The translations under genes and the position numbers were made by a program. Positions 12,757 through 25,927 of a stretch of DNA of 64,000 bases are shown one piece after another; position 1 is the stretch's first letter; the number at the start of each line of letters is the position of its first letter. The notes below the pieces were generated by a model. That model worked only from the letters and a program-made list of their open reading frames with translations, searched no databases and was not told where the DNA came from. The DNA lies in the NCBI GenBank assembly GCA_029706075.1, contig JAINUG010000039.1, positions 4,964,001-5,028,000 on the forward strand, in the 5' to 3' direction. Source of the stretch: Aldrovandia affinis (taxonomy: Eukaryota; Chordata; Actinopteri; Notacanthiformes; Halosauridae).

Positions 12757-13304
12757 CAGGTAATTGCCAAAATAAAGGAAACGCCAACATAAAGTGTCAT
12801 AATAGGCCGTTGGGCCACCACAAGCCGCCAGAATAGCTTCAGTGCTCTGTGGCATAGGTTCTACAAGTGTCTGGACCACTATTGGAGGGATGCAACACCA
12901 TTCTTCCATGAGAAATTCCATCATTTAGTGTTGTTGATGGTGGTGGAAAACACTTTCTCAGGCGCTGCTTCAGAATCTCTCATAAGTGTTCAATTGGGTT
13001 GAGATCTGTTGACTGAGATTGTCATAGTATATGGTTTACATCATTTTTGTTGCTCATCAAAGCATTCCGTGACCACTTGTGCCCTTTGGATGGGGGCATT
13101 GTCCTCCTGGAAGAGACCATTCCCATCAGGATAAAAATGCTTCACCATAGGACAAAGAATGGCTTTGCCTTTATTGCTGCTTACCTTGCCCTCTGATGGG
13201 TTGAGTGGACCTAAACCATGCCAGGAAAATGCAACCCACACCTTAACAAAGTTGCCAGAACCCTTCATTTACTCAAGTGTTTTCTTTATTTTGGCAGCTA
13301 CCTG
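12757..13304 (-). mobile_element. Tc1-like deletion derivative A, copy 1 (C-terminal half of transposase only)
   Basis: The termini are inverted repeats, CAGGTAATTGCCAAAATAAA on the left and TTTATTTTGGCAGCTACCTG on the right, and both are flanked by TA, the Tc1/mariner target. On the minus strand, 13041-13268 encodes a transposase segment containing VWVAFSWHGLGPLNP, FQEDNAPIQRAQVV and TECFDE. DNA downstream of it (12790-13010) encodes the degenerate NPIEHL...E-like C terminus ending GGPTAY-like just before the terminal repeat. The N-terminal DNA-binding half and first catalytic Asp region are absent. The copy at 32958-33499 has the same structure, so this is a non-autonomous family rather than a one-off deletion. 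Confidence 0.9.
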
Positions 13305-15224
13305 TAGTTAGATTCAGATATATTGTAGGCTCAACTTGAAATGGAGAGCAGGGGGACTATTCCATCTCTGTTCTTTTAAGTCCCCAAGACAGATTGGACC
13401 CTGGACTGACAGACAGCACTGCCCCCCTACAACCGCCAACATTTGTGTGACATTTGAATTGAGGAAGCAGAACTGTTTGCTCTGAAGTGTTTTTCAAAGT
13501 TCATCGAGTCTGTGAATTCACTAGCACACTGAAATACAAATGCAAAGACCTAGCTAGCTTGGACACCGCTGCATATTGGAAGGCTGGTGAGCATATTTCT
13601 TCACACAGTACAACTGCAAACCAGTGTATGGTACTGTAGTTACAGGTATTACAGATTTCTACTGTATATGGCACCCCAGGTCGTATGACTATGCTCACCA
13701 TCAATGTGAAAAGTAGCAATAGAATCAACCACATCTTTAATAATATATCATTATTTACATGCAAGGTTCGACTGGCCAGTTGGTGCTCTGATAAAGTGTA
13801 TGTTGATGTTTTCAAAATGTACGGACGATTTGGGGAATCAAAAACAAGGCGAGATGATTTAAGTGTCAAGGCTAATAAGTTGGTGTACTGCTGATTTACT
13901 ATGGAACCTTTGCACGCAGGATACATCCCCAAAAAATATTGAAAAGTGAATAGGTCACTAGCTTAGATGTTGGTTAAATAAGAGGGCCCAATGGTATATA
14001 CTTGGATCAGAGCGCACCATCTATGATCGCTACTGCAACATTTCATGGTAATTCAAGATTAGGAATGATTTTGTAATGAATTCAAATGAACTAAACAGCA
14101 ACAATGTTCCATACTTTATTGTATTTGTTAGATTAATCAATTTTGATTAATCTGTTGTTGAGTTATATACATACACAGTAAGCTAAATTAATTTATCTTA
14201 CAAAAGAGAAAGAGAAACTGCAGTCTGTATGTTTAAAAACATGATTCAAGATCAGCCAGCATTTAATATTATATATTAATCTAATACTGCATGACTGTTA
14301 TGGAAATGTTGTCCTATTAAACCCAAATAATCTGGCAGCACTGGTTTTAACATGTTGCTATGTCTGTGTCCTATACATAATCTTGTGTTGTTCCTACTAA
14401 TTCTACTCTAATTATCATTATTAATTATTATTAATGTGTGGAGATTATGGTTTTAAAGTACAACTGGAGAACAGACAAATTGGCCACTGCCATTTTCAAT
14501 TGATGCTCTTCTAAGACAATTATCACATAAACCACAAAATTTCAATCATTTAACATTGAGCTAAGTCTTTATGAGTGATGTATGCAACTCATTGAACACG
14601 ATCCATTGTCGGATTTCACGCCTACAATGTATCATTGTTGGAAAATTAACATTATGAAGAAAATGTTATTCTGTATTATGTATAACTATTTGGGCCGTAG
14701 TTTCAAATTACATTTTTGATGATCTTTTTGAGACTTGGAGGCCTGAGCAGTAAAATATAAGAAAGCCAGTTATTTTATTTGATCTTTAACCTTGCTGTCC
14801 AGTCCCAGATAGTATAGCAGAAAAATGCAATCTTGCCTTCTCAAATGGTTTATATGTATTATCAACTGAAGTATAGGACCAATTTAGGTTCACTCTACCC
14901 AGCACTCATGGCTGCATAGCTACAGCACACAGTATGTCAGTTTGAGTAAAATTATTATGCCAAAGAAGTTGCAAGTGTTTGTTACTAAATATTCCTTAAG
15001 CTTGGGCAGTTTTTTCCAGGCATTATTATGACACAGAAAAATTGGCATTCATTTTTTACAGGAAGTAAATTGGGTTCACTTAGGAATGCTTGCGCCCATT
15101 CAAATATCACATTCGCATCCATTATGAACCAATCCTTGTCCCTCATTAAGTTAACATTTTACTTTTTATTTCCAGTGTTGAGGAATGTGGACGGCAGAGT
15201 GAGTAATATCTTGGATGTTGTTTA

Positions 15225-15625
15225 ATTACGCTGTCGGGCATTAAAGAAATTGAATTGGAATCGTCCGTCCATCCCTTCTGTCCCAGCCCGCCACTCCACC
15301 CCAGGGCTGGCACCTTAAGCTGCCTTGCACCTAATGAGTCCTGTCCATCATCATTGCTCACCACTACCTAGATAATTAATTGTTTTGCTTATTGAAATTG
15401 TCTGCATATTGACTGATTGACTGATGTTGGCCATTGCAATCTCAGAGGAGGGCTTGAGTCTGGCTCATTCCAAGGTTTCTTCCTATTTGTTCCAGTGGTG
15501 TTTTTCTTGCCTCTGTTCCCTAGGCTTGGCTTTATGACTGTTCAGGCTGGGGTCTACTATAAAGCGTATTGTGGTAAATGTTATGTGAAATGTGCTATAC
15601 AAATACATTTTGATTCAAAATTGTG
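15225..15625 (+). repeat. LINE-like 3' end (fish dispersed repeat)
   Basis: Contains CTGGCTCATTCCAAGGTTTC then TTCCT, a TTTTTCTTGCC motif, TAAAGCGTATTGTGGTAAAT and GTGAAATGTGCTATACAAAT followed by a T-rich tail. This order is characteristic of a common fish LINE 3' region. I cannot assign the clade with certainty. The 5' border is approximate, and no coding part is recognised. Confidence 0.5.
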
Positions 15626-15991
15626 ACTTCTTTCTTGCATGACTAAACCGGTTCTATCTACTATCTAACATTGAAATGAATTTCCATTACATTGTGTCAT
15701 TTTAGCTATTTATTGAGGTTTATTCTTTATTTACAAGAAGCGCTCAGCAGGAAGGCTATGCTTTTGTCACAGCAGTCACAGTTGTCACATACCCTGACTT
15801 TGGCAAATTTTTTGTGATTTGCTATGATTTTCAGTGTTTTGAGGATCACTGTTATTTGTTGTGTTTTAAAAAATCACTTTTATAGCACCGACACATTTTT
15901 CAATTAAAGCTTTGTGATATTTGACCTATTCCTGACTCCTTTGCCTACTTCACATGCATTATCAACAGACGTTTAAACAGTGTTTACAGTG

Positions 15992-16373
15992 CGGCTGGCG
16001 GATGGCCCAGCGGTCTAGTGCACCGTGCTTTGGAGCGGTGTGCGCTGCCCGTCAGAGACGCGGATCGAAACCCGCGTTTCTACCAGACCGGCCCTTGTCA
16101 GCCCGATCGGAGGCGGCATTTGGCTGTCCGCCTCCGGGGGGGGGGAGGGAGAGCCGGCACGAGTCCGCCGAGGAGAAGGTTAATGGAGTCCGTGGAAGAT
16201 CTCCGTCTCGAAAGAAGGCGGGGAAATAGGTCCAGGAATACGAATCTCGTTCCCGGAGGACGGGCGGCGGACTCGTGAGGGTGGGGAATTGAAAATAAAA
16301 TAGAGGGTATAATTGGCTACTAAATTGGGAGAAAAACGGGGAAAAAATCAGAAAAAAAAAACAAAAACAAAAA
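15992..16373 (+). repeat. tRNA-derived SINE, GC-rich body family, complete, with 17-bp target duplication
   Basis: The head has A-box-like TGGCCCAGCGGTCTAGTGCA and B-box GGATCGAAACCCG. A GC-rich body (TCGGAGGCGGCATTTGGCTG) is followed by the family 3' end (TTGGCTACTAAATTGGGAGA) and an A-rich tail. The element is bounded by a perfect direct repeat, AAACAGTGTTTACAGTG, at 15975-15991 and 16374-16390. This target-site duplication is typical of LINE-driven retroposition and fixes both ends exactly. Confidence 0.93.
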
Positions 16374-16395
16374 AAACAGTGTTTACAGTGAAAAG

Positions 16396-16628
16396 ATAGC
16401 TAGCAGAGTCACGTCCCATCAACAATCGCTAATATTCCAGGAAAAAACTTGTAATATGAGAAGCACATCGGTATTTTGCTCAGTATGTAATATACCAGCG
16501 GACTACTCTCGAAAATCGAGTTGCAAAAAGCATTTAGAGACGGCCTATAAAAGGAAAAGCATTGAAGCCTGTGAGGCTATTCAGTCTGAGCAGACATGCA
16601 TTTATTTGTTAATGTTGTGGGGCACATG
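16396..16628 (+). pseudogene. Zinc-finger gene fragment, CGGBP1/hAT-like
   Basis: An open frame (with ATG at 16456) reads S-T-S-V-F-C-S-V-C-N-I-P-A-D-Y-S-R-K-S-S then CKKHLETAYKRKS, followed by a TGA at 16626-16628. The C-x2-C, the R-K-S turn and the following K-K-H resemble the N-terminal zinc finger of CGGBP1-like and hAT-derived proteins (C-x2-C...H...H). The second zinc-binding His appears to be replaced (Tyr at the expected place), and nothing downstream continues the protein, so this looks like a dead fragment. The SINE at 15992-16373 inserted immediately upstream. Identification is by motif only. Confidence 0.4.
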
Positions 16629-18410
16629 AGCCTGCCAGGATAAGTTGATAAAAAAGTAAATGTTAAAGGTACATTTAAAATGGGCAAACATTTGTTACAA
16701 TGTTTGTGACATTCGGTAATGTTGCACGTGTCATTCAAGCCATTTGCCACAGCTGCACCCGTGAGGTGTGATGTATAATTTAATAAGGTGATGTTTTTTG
16801 ACACTAACTTTTGCCCCCTTTTTTGTTTTCCTGTGACTTTTATCGAATATGCCCTGACTGCTCTGTGATAATCACCATGACAAATGCACCACCATAGCCA
16901 GCAGTGGTCTGGCCTTGATCTTGACACTCCTTCTGAAAATATTTTCTGCTAATAGTCTAACATGTAAACTTAATATCTGTATTTAAATAATAGCCAAATA
17001 GCCATTTTTGCCATTAGTCCGCATATCATATTTTTGGGCCAGTATCGCAGAGTTCTGACGTTAAGAGTTCCGATGTCACATTCGATTCATCTATTGGCAT
17101 CAGAAAAAGGGCAATTGAAGTCTGGTTCATAGCCATAGATCATATTTATTTATATATTTAATGTTAATTGTATTCTGGGGATTGCACAAGGTATCAAAGG
17201 TTTGTCTACACTGTTAAATGTCCAATTTTCGTCTGTCTGTTAGATCATTTCTGTAATGTCCTCTTTCACCTCATGAAAATGCCATTCTCTTTCATCTTTG
17301 CCATCACTTTAAAGTGATTTACATACACACCGTTGATGAGTAGATTATACACCGACAAAACAATGTTGACACGCTGATCGCGGTGATGTCTTCAAGTTGA
17401 GCTGTGCGGTGAGACGGATGTAAACATGCGCAAATTCACCTCGTGATGAAATGGGGAGAATCTTAGCGAAATTCTCTTGAGCGCGTACACTTGTGGCCAC
17501 CAGACGTGACGGTCTTTGATGAAGAGTTTGAGCGAGAAGTTGGTTTTTCCATTTCTGCACCTGAAACTCCCGGTCTTTCTTCTCCAACTTGCCGTGACGT
17601 GCTCATAAAAGAAGCCTCTGAGACACGATGCTTCATCATGACAGACGGTCGTCATTCCCATATGTGTTTTTACAGGCGACCGTTAAGGAAGACAGTTTAT
17701 TGTTTTTTTTCTTAAATACATCAGTCCAAATGTAAACAATGTAGCATTTTCAAGAGATGGAACATGCTAAATCTGAAAGGTTAACTACTTTATGATGGCT
17801 CTGCTTCTTTTCGCTTCTTGATCTGAAGTTAAACATGTTCAACCTAGCAAACGAATACTTGCTTACCAATTAAAATGAGTGTGATTGGTTGTTTTGGGGA
17901 ATTTTGTGCACCTGAATGAGCACTGTAAACGAGCAGTGGCATGAATCCTCAACGGGGTACAGTGACTGTCACTGTCGCTGACTGAAGCCAGTCGATGATA
18001 GACTGTAATTGATTTTAATGGTGGAGCTGGATCAATAAACTGGGGCTTGCCGATCAGAATAATCTCCATCAAATCAGCAGAAATATGATCTATGCTGCGG
18101 CAGGCTTTGCCTACGGGCTCCATGTATTGCAGGCCCTCAGACAGGTAACCCGATCCATCTGGGTCCCGCAGTGCATCACTCAATTCCTCAATCCCCAGGA
18201 GCATTCAAATAGAAATAATGTGCTCCTGCTTCATTATTGCATTTTTTTCTTCTTTTAAAATTGATATCCGATCTATTTATTTATTTTTAAACATTTATTC
18301 ATACTGTCTCCTTTATATTATGGCATCATTTGTGATGTTGTCCTTGACTTGGATTGTATGCAAATATGTGAGAGACTATATATGCTGTATAAATTCCTGA
18401 AAAGGTAATG

Positions 18411-18533
18411 TTCATTCATTCATTCATTCATTCATTCATTCATTCATTCATTCATTCATTCATTCATTCATTCATTCATTCATTCATTCATTCATTCATT
18501 CATTCATTCATTCATTCATTCATTCATTCATTT
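18411..18533. repeat. (CATT)n microsatellite
   Basis: About 30 uninterrupted tetranucleotide units over 123 bp. The long open frame across it (a repeating I-H-S-F peptide) is a by-product of the repeat. Confidence 0.98.
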
Positions 18534-19632
18534 CCCATCGGGCTCTGTGGAGTCCCAGGGACTGCAGTTGCTTGGAGGCTCCGCACAAAGAAAGGATTTC
18601 ATTTTTCGTCTCTTTCCCATTGTGTGAATATAACATTGTATGGATATGAATGTGACAATCCAACTGAATTGACCATTTACCAGTGTTTAGTTGGATTGTC
18701 AAGGAAAAATGTGAATGAATTTACACATGATGGGATGCAACGCTTTGCAAATACTGTGCTTGGCAGACACCCATATCCGGAACAATTTACATTGTTTCAG
18801 TTGTACATACTGCCAATCCAGACAATGCAATATCATTGCATAATCATAGGAAATTGAGGAGAACAGCATTTAAGGAATGTGCAAAATATATTTATATAAA
18901 TATATGTATTAGGCACATTGCACTGAAATATTTACATTCATTCGTTTAGGCTATCTTTTTTTCCACGCATTGGCTCTTCTGCCGATGTGAACGTCAACCC
19001 GCACATCCACGGATTTGACCGTTTTTTGTTATGAATAAAAAGTTGTTACACGTTCAATTACACGCGGTTTCTGTTCTACAATAACAAGCATATGAAGCGT
19101 AAATTGAGCATGTGCTGGCATGCATTAAAAATTCCAATCTATTTCTGCTCGTGGAAACGCAAAGTTCAGGTATCCTAATGTTTCTCACCTGCCTGCACTC
19201 AACTAAATGGTTGTTTTTGAAATGCTATACAGGGAATGGATTTATTACTCATTTCAAATGTTAACGGTCTAAGTGGCGGTTCTGCCACAGAAGTCATAGG
19301 TGTCAGGGCGCCTCGCTTCCAGTATTAAACAGCCGATTGCCGAAGTACCGAAGCCAGCCAGGTTAATTATATAGCTCTGGGGTACAGCAGCTGTGCTTCA
19401 CCCTGAGATTTGGACTCAAAGCCATTCGGTCCCCAGTACCCTAACCGATGTGACCCACTGCGGCCAGACAGCCGGGCCTGCTGATGAATAATGTGCATTA
19501 ACTCTGATCCATTACAATGTGAACGTGATGGGCATTCTCTAGTGGGCTGTGCAGGTACAGGTAGTTGAGAAGAAAAACAGAAATGTTTCAACCGTGAAGG
19601 GTTGAGATGGGTTTAAAACATTGGCAGAGGTG

Positions 19633-20010
19633 GTCTACCGCGTGGTCTAGTGGTTTCAACGTCCCACGCTGGCCATGGCGGCCAGAGTTTGATTCCCCAG
19701 CCGCGCCAGAGTCAGCTCTGGCTGGGAGTGACACCGGGGTCGGCAATTGGCTGTCCGCCCCAGGGAGGGGGGAGGGAAGCCGACAAGACACTTCGCTGCA
19801 TACAGGAGTGGCTCTGGGATGCCGGAGTTACGGTCGACAGCATGACGAGTGCCGTCTCGGAGGTGACGATACTTTGCCTTTGTCACTACTGGTCACAGGG
19901 CTACAGCAGCGAACTACGAGGGAGGGATTGACTTAAAAATGGCGGGTGTAATTGGCTACCAAATTGGGAGAAAAACGGGAGAAAATCAGAAAACAAATTT
20001 AAAAATATTA
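19633..20010 (+). repeat. tRNA-derived SINE, GC-rich body family, with 18-bp target duplication
   Basis: It starts with a tRNA-like head (GTGGTCTAGTGGTTTCAACG; B box AGAGTTTGATTCC). The body contains GGCAATTGGCTGTCCGCCCC, and the 3' end is TTGGCTACCAAATTGGGAGA, AAAACGGG and an A-rich tail. A perfect direct repeat, AAAACATTGGCAGAGGTG, lies at 19615-19632 and 20011-20028. The head differs from that of the copy at 15992, and its middle also diverges, so it may be a separate subfamily. Confidence 0.93.
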
Positions 20011-20533
20011 AAAACATTGGCAGAGGTGATTACGTTTAAGCTACAGGTGGCAAACCAAAAAATCAGAAATGCAACTGTGAAGAGTTCTGCTGGTTCCGTA
20101 ATGCCGTGGGATGAATTGTCCTGGCAGGGTTTCGGTGCAGTCATGAATACCCTTGGAAGGCAAGGTCAATGTCAATTGTTACTTAATGGTGAGTGAGTGA
20201 TCATCTTCACCCCATGTTAACGCATTTCATTCCTGTGGGGAGGGGTGTCTTTCGAGGTGACTCCACAGAGCACGAGTAGTCGGCCAATGATTTGAGGAGC
20301 GTGACCCTATTCATTCATCTCACAGCTTTCTCAGTCACCAGATCCCAACCCAGTCAAGCATTGATTGACTTTTTTGTGGATCAGTCTATCCATCTAACAA
20401 TGTCCCCACAGTGTATCTGCCAGAGAAAGCCTCGACTCTCCACTTCAGCTGATGCATACCAAATGCTCTGGTGCAAAATGGAAACATGGCTGCCATGCAG
20501 CATGGCTAACGCCCAGGTGTGAATCGAGACATT

Positions 20534-20687
20534 GGTGGTTCTCTGTGGCTCAGTTGGTAGAGCATAGCGTTGGCAACGCTTAGGTTGTGGGTTCAATTCC
20601 CACTGGGGCCACATATACTGAAAATGTACACATCCACCACTGTAAGTCGCTTTGGATAAAAGCGTCTGCTAAATGGCGTATATTATA
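20534..20687 (+). repeat. tRNA-headed SINE with UnaL2/L2-type tail, copy 4
   Basis: The best-preserved + strand copy. A box TGGCTCAGTTGGTAGAGCAT, B box GTGGGTTCAATTCCC, then GGGGCCACATATACTGAAAA and the tail GTCGCTTTGGATAAAAGCG with a GGATA loop and TCTGCTAAATGGCGTATATT. Confidence 0.88.
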
Positions 20688-22153
20688 TGACCTGATGCTT
20701 TGAGATCATTAACCGAGAAAAAAGGTGACTAATAAATACAATTATTAATGAAGGTAGTGGGGATGAAGATGATGACGACGACAATAATAATTATTGTTAT
20801 TAGTCATTTCTTATTGTTGTATAGTATGTATAGTATTGTATTGTATTGTATAGTATTGCATATATTCAACAGGCAACAGAATACAGTTAAATAAATATTG
20901 TATTTCATTTTTAAAATGTATTACTATATGATAAGATGGTGAGATGAATAATCTAAAGCATTTGCCTGTGTCTACAATTTATTTTACCAACTAAATTAAT
21001 ATCATGGGCATGTCACTGCCAATGTTGTAATTAGTATGTCTTTGCAGGACTCATGAAATATGCCCCATCCGTTCTGTTTGCGCTGCCGTGATCAAATATT
21101 AATAGCATGGATAAACAGATTCATTTTTACACTTTCCATGTTGTGGGAAATGATGAATTAGTGGTCTCCTGCTATGGACCACACACACTCACATACACAC
21201 ACACACACACATCCGCAAACATTCGCATGCTCACACATGCACAAACACGCACTCCACACTCACAAGTTGACACAGTTGTTAATTAAACTTGTGCACCTTT
21301 TGTAAAGCACTCTGGTTATATGGAAAAAGCCCTTCATATTGTTCTGGACTCATATGTTAACAAATGTGGATTCATATTGCTGAAAAGTGGCGACGACAAA
21401 GGAGAAGAGGATAAAACGAGTCCTTGAGGCAGGACACTGTGGGAGCCAGGGTCTGTGGAGGAGGGAAACGTACTCTGATCAGGGTGTGGGGTTGTACGAG
21501 GAGTCAAAGGAGAGATAATGCTCTACCGTTAAAGCCCTTCAGCAGGATAATCGAAAGGGAGCCAGGAGACCATTTTTTTCAATCCAAAAATTGTGCAGTT
21601 GTGCTTAGCCGAGTGTAAAGTCTCTACGTTCTGTGTTTTATTTTGATTTTAGTTTTTTTGTATGTTAGATTTATTTTGTGCTTTCGTGTTCATTTTTGCT
21701 CCTGCTAAAATTGATAAACATCCACTTGTTGCAATTCAAAGGTTGATCCTTCCTCTTTTGGATCAGCGTTTGCCTTTTGAGCACCATTCTTCTCCCCCAC
21801 CGCTTTGATTTTCCGGTGTTGTTTGTGTGGCATAAAGCCAGTGGAAATGAATGATAATACTACAATCCCGGAATGGGATAATGTCTTTAGTTACGGAACA
21901 AATCAATAATTGCTTTGACTGGCAGGAAAACACTGTTTGCCGCAGTCACATCCAAAAGATTTGAAAATAAATTCGCTCACCTCAAACAGCACTCACTCAG
22001 AGTCCTGCTGCAACGGGATAGTTCTAAGAGCGACCCCCTCATACTTCACGGACAATGAACTATCCTAAATTGCATTGTTTGTTTCGATTTTTAGCACTTT
22101 ATAAGCAGTTGTTGGTGTTTGCACCTGCTACGAATTGTGCTTCTTGGTCTTTT

Positions 22154-22352
22154 TCCATTACATTTCCATTTCCATTTGACATTTTAAGCATTTAGCAGAC
22201 GCTCTTATCCAAAGCGACTTGTGTGCTTGATGTGCATTAATACATGGTAAGATCAATCATTGTTCGCGCAAGAGATCAGTGCAGTAATACAGCAATGGAC
22301 ATCATTGTTGGCAGCTGCATACCATACCTGTCACACCGGGAAGGAATTTATT
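22154..22352 (-). mobile_element. L2/UnaL2-type LINE 3' end (non-coding remnant)
   Basis: Read on the minus strand it contains CAGGTATGGTATGCAGCTGC, TTGCTGTATTACTGCACTGA, TACCATGTATTAATGCACAT and the tail CGCTTTGGATAAGAGCG then TCTGCTAAATGCTTAAAATG. The copy at 38033-38368 has the same blocks in the same order, and there they follow a recognisable reverse-transcriptase C terminus. This copy holds only the 3' untranslated part, a standard 5' truncation. Confidence 0.85.
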
Positions 22353-22894
22353 GAATTTTTTAGAGGAAGATTTAAACAAGTATACATATACAAAAAGCAG
22401 TAATAAACATGTAGGCAGTGGTGATGACAATTGGCTAGTACAATTTGCCTTTGAGAATCTAGAATCTTTTCAAGAGGATGAGAAAAGTAATTTAGCCAGT
22501 AAGCCAGTAATTTAAAAGACACGAATAACACGAGACTCCTGTATGCTCAAGCTGGGAAAAACAAGCTCCTTACTGGGATACACTGATAGTGTAACCTAAT
22601 GTAAATGTAACTACTGTATATTTAGAGCCATCTCACTTTCATGGGCAACGTTGCTTTTTTGCGGTCGTATTTATTTGGACCAGTGGGATGGAATGCGGAG
22701 GAAGGAGAGACAAGGGCAGATCAGACAGCCGATGTGCCCGTGTAAATCTGTTTAAAGAAGTGTGTGTTACTCGTGTTTGTCAGTGTCCAGGTTTCCAGTC
22801 GCCAAATGTTGCTGGAATTCTATTTTAAAACACTCTTCCAGGAAGACAACTGAGAGCTCTGAGATTCCTCTCCGTATTGTGCATTGTCACAAAG

Positions 22895-23096
22895 GTCCAC
22901 ACACGTACACACACACATGCACACCAACACACACATGCGCACAGACGCACACATACACAAACACTCATACACGTACACAGGCATAGACGCACCCACACAA
23001 ACGGGCATACACATCTACACATAAATACACACACGTACACCGGCACACGCACACATAAAGGCATCCCCACTCCCATACACACACACACACACATTG
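22895..23096. repeat. CA-rich variant microsatellite
   Basis: Interrupted (CA)n with GT, AT and GC variants such as ACACGTACAC over about 200 bp. The open frames across it are repeat by-products. Confidence 0.95.
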
Positions 23097-24550
23097 TTGA
23101 CACTTCCATAAGTATGCAAACAGAGTATGGATAAGACAGGACTTAAGATAAATATAAAGTAATTAAGAATGACTTAAGAATGAAGAATGACTTTCTCCCT
23201 GCAAAAAAAAAAGGTTGGTATCGAACAGTAGCCTTCGGTATATGAATGGAGGCATTCTCAGATTGGAAATGGAAAGCCCACTGACATCTAAAACTAAAAA
23301 GATGGACAGTGTGGTAGCAGGTACAGAACTTGATTAAATACCTGATGGAACCATTTACAGGCCAGTTGAATAAATGGGAATGCAAGAGACAATATTGAAG
23401 ATGATGAAATAAGAGGAAGATTATATCAGTAACTCTTTTTTAAGATACTGTCTTGGAAATTTTCTTTACCACATTTTTATTGCCTAGCGCTTTATATTTT
23501 AACAAAATAACAGCCTTGAGTTGAGACAACTGCCTTCCGTTTGTGGGAAATTAATATGATATTTGTGTGACATGCAAATTGTGCTAGACTGGTGTCCAAA
23601 AATAAATAGGCATTCCTTTAATGCCCAGCACACGCTGCATATTTCGTCTGTACACCATGTACTCTGTATTTCTCAACTTTTCAGACATTCTGGAGCTGCA
23701 GAGGCCTTGCTGTAATCCCAGCCTTCCTCATTACGCCATGTACAGATAGCGCAAACTCTGTGTGACCCCACAGCACCACTGAGCCGTTATTTCGCTGCTT
23801 CCAGAGCTGTGCCGTGGCCTTTTGCTTGGCCACCTAGCGGCATGCTACCCTTTCCATGGATTGAAACTCCAACATCAAATCTAAGTAATATTTTCTCCAA
23901 GCTTCAAATGAGGCTCCTGAAACGTTCTTTTGTGATGGTAATACATAAATACAGTCCTGAGAGGGAGCAAATATAACTTCAAGAAAATAGAACTATCACT
24001 TTTTAGTTGTTTTTTTGACAACTTATTTTTTATTTAAAAATAAATAACTAGCGAAAGAGGGCCATCTTTGCTTTAACGCTTCAACACTTGCTGTCATAGA
24101 ATAAAACAACTCTTACAGAGTGCTGGAGATACCACAAGTAGCCAACAGAAAACAAATGTAGCACTAGAAACGACACGTTTCGTCCAAGACTTCAGGCTGT
24201 ACATTTGTCAAATCCCAGCACTTTGTGAGAGTTGTTTTACTCTATTAAAGCAAGCATTTTTGGAACTCGAGGTTTGTTCTCCTTGAGTTTGATCAGCTAT
24301 TCGCCACTCTTTTTGATGTTAGTCATTCTATTTATTTATATGTCTGTAAAGACCGAGGAAATTGCATCATATGAAAATAGCCTGTAGGCTGACAGAACAC
24401 CCCATTGCCTTCAGAGAATGGGCTGGTTTCTGTTGGAGAATCTGTTTTAGCCAGTAACATGGCTGCTTTGTATTACATTTTAAACCTCAAAAATATTTGA
24501 AAGCTTTTTCTCAATTCTTTGAACAGATACAACTTTCTACATACAATATC

Positions 24551-25808
24551 CAGTAGATTCCGTTTTTATTCATACCCTTGATAAAGATGAACAAAAGAGA
24601 TTGTGTAAAATAGACTATATAAGTAATGAGCTTTATTTTATGCTCACAAAATTCCGAAAATTATATTCTTTAATAATAATGCATTGTCACAAACCACAAC
24701 CAAAGGGTTCACATTATGATTTTTTTCCCGAGAAAAATCAAGAATCACAAATATTCACACTCCTGTTATCAGTACTTTGTGGTTCCTCCCTTGGCCATTA
24801 TAACTGCAAGTAGTCACCTTCTGTAATGTCGTACAAGGTTATGGAACTTCTTGGGGGAATCCTCAACCATTCCTCTATGCAGAATTGTTCTAGTTCTTTC
24901 ATATTTTTGGGTTGACGTTTGTGGACTGCTTTTTTGAGTTCAATCCACAAATGTTCAATTGAATTCAGGCCTAGAGACAGATGGCCACGCCAGGACATTG
25001 ATCTTCCGTAGGCATTAGGTGCTTTTCAACATTACTTGCATTCTTGCCAAACATAACGCTGATGTGCATGTCCAAAAAGCTCTATTTTTGTTTCATCTGA
25101 CCACAAGACATGGTTCCAATTGTAGTTCAGATGCAGTTTGGCGAATTCAAGACACCTTTTTCTGTGAATTGTCTTCAAAAGATGCTTCCTTCTTGCAACT
25201 CTGCCATAAACGTCATTGTCATGTAGGCATAGTCAAATGGTTGCTTTAGACACCTTGTAACCCCAAGATGCCAGGTTATTTTGGAGATCTTGAACTGTGC
25301 CCCTTGGACTTCCTTTTGCCTTGAACCATCCATCTCACTACATGTGGGTCCTCTGCCTGGTAGGTTACCCACTGTTGCAGTGGCCTTAAACTTCCTAATA
25401 ATTGACACAACAGTGGAAAGCGGTATCTTTTAGCTTATTCATTTTTTGTAGCCATCTCCTGATCTGTAGAGGTCAATAACCTTTTGTCTGATCCTTTCAG
25501 GGAGTTCTTTGCCTTTCACCATGATAAGGGCTGACCACAGTATTTCATACTTGTGTTCCCTCCTTTTTATACCTTAGGGAAACAGGAAACCATTTTAGGA
25601 CACTGTATAGTTCCATAACCTTTTTGAATATTTGTTTTTGTTGGATTACATTTAAAAGAATAGCTAGGGGTGTGAATAATTGTGATCCAGATGTTTTCTG
25701 GAAAAATAATATTAAAAATACAAAAATATGTTTTTCTGAACAATTGTATTAGTATTCTAGGTCTGGAATTTTCTGAAAGCATAAAATATACCTCATTACT
25801 TATATATC

Positions 25809-25849
<41 letters not shown>

Positions 25850-25893
25850 TATAATATATATATATACCCTGACCATGAATAAGCATATATAAT

Positions 25894-25927
<34 letters not shown>

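Noticed and set aside
18408-18857. 149-codon frame through the CATT microsatellite
   Set aside because: Its beginning is pure repeat translation (I-H-S-F), and the remainder shows no recognisable domain.
20534-20620. Possible functional tRNA gene
   Set aside because: A and B boxes are present, but the acceptor stem does not close and an L2-type tail follows. The same unit recurs five more times, so it is a SINE.
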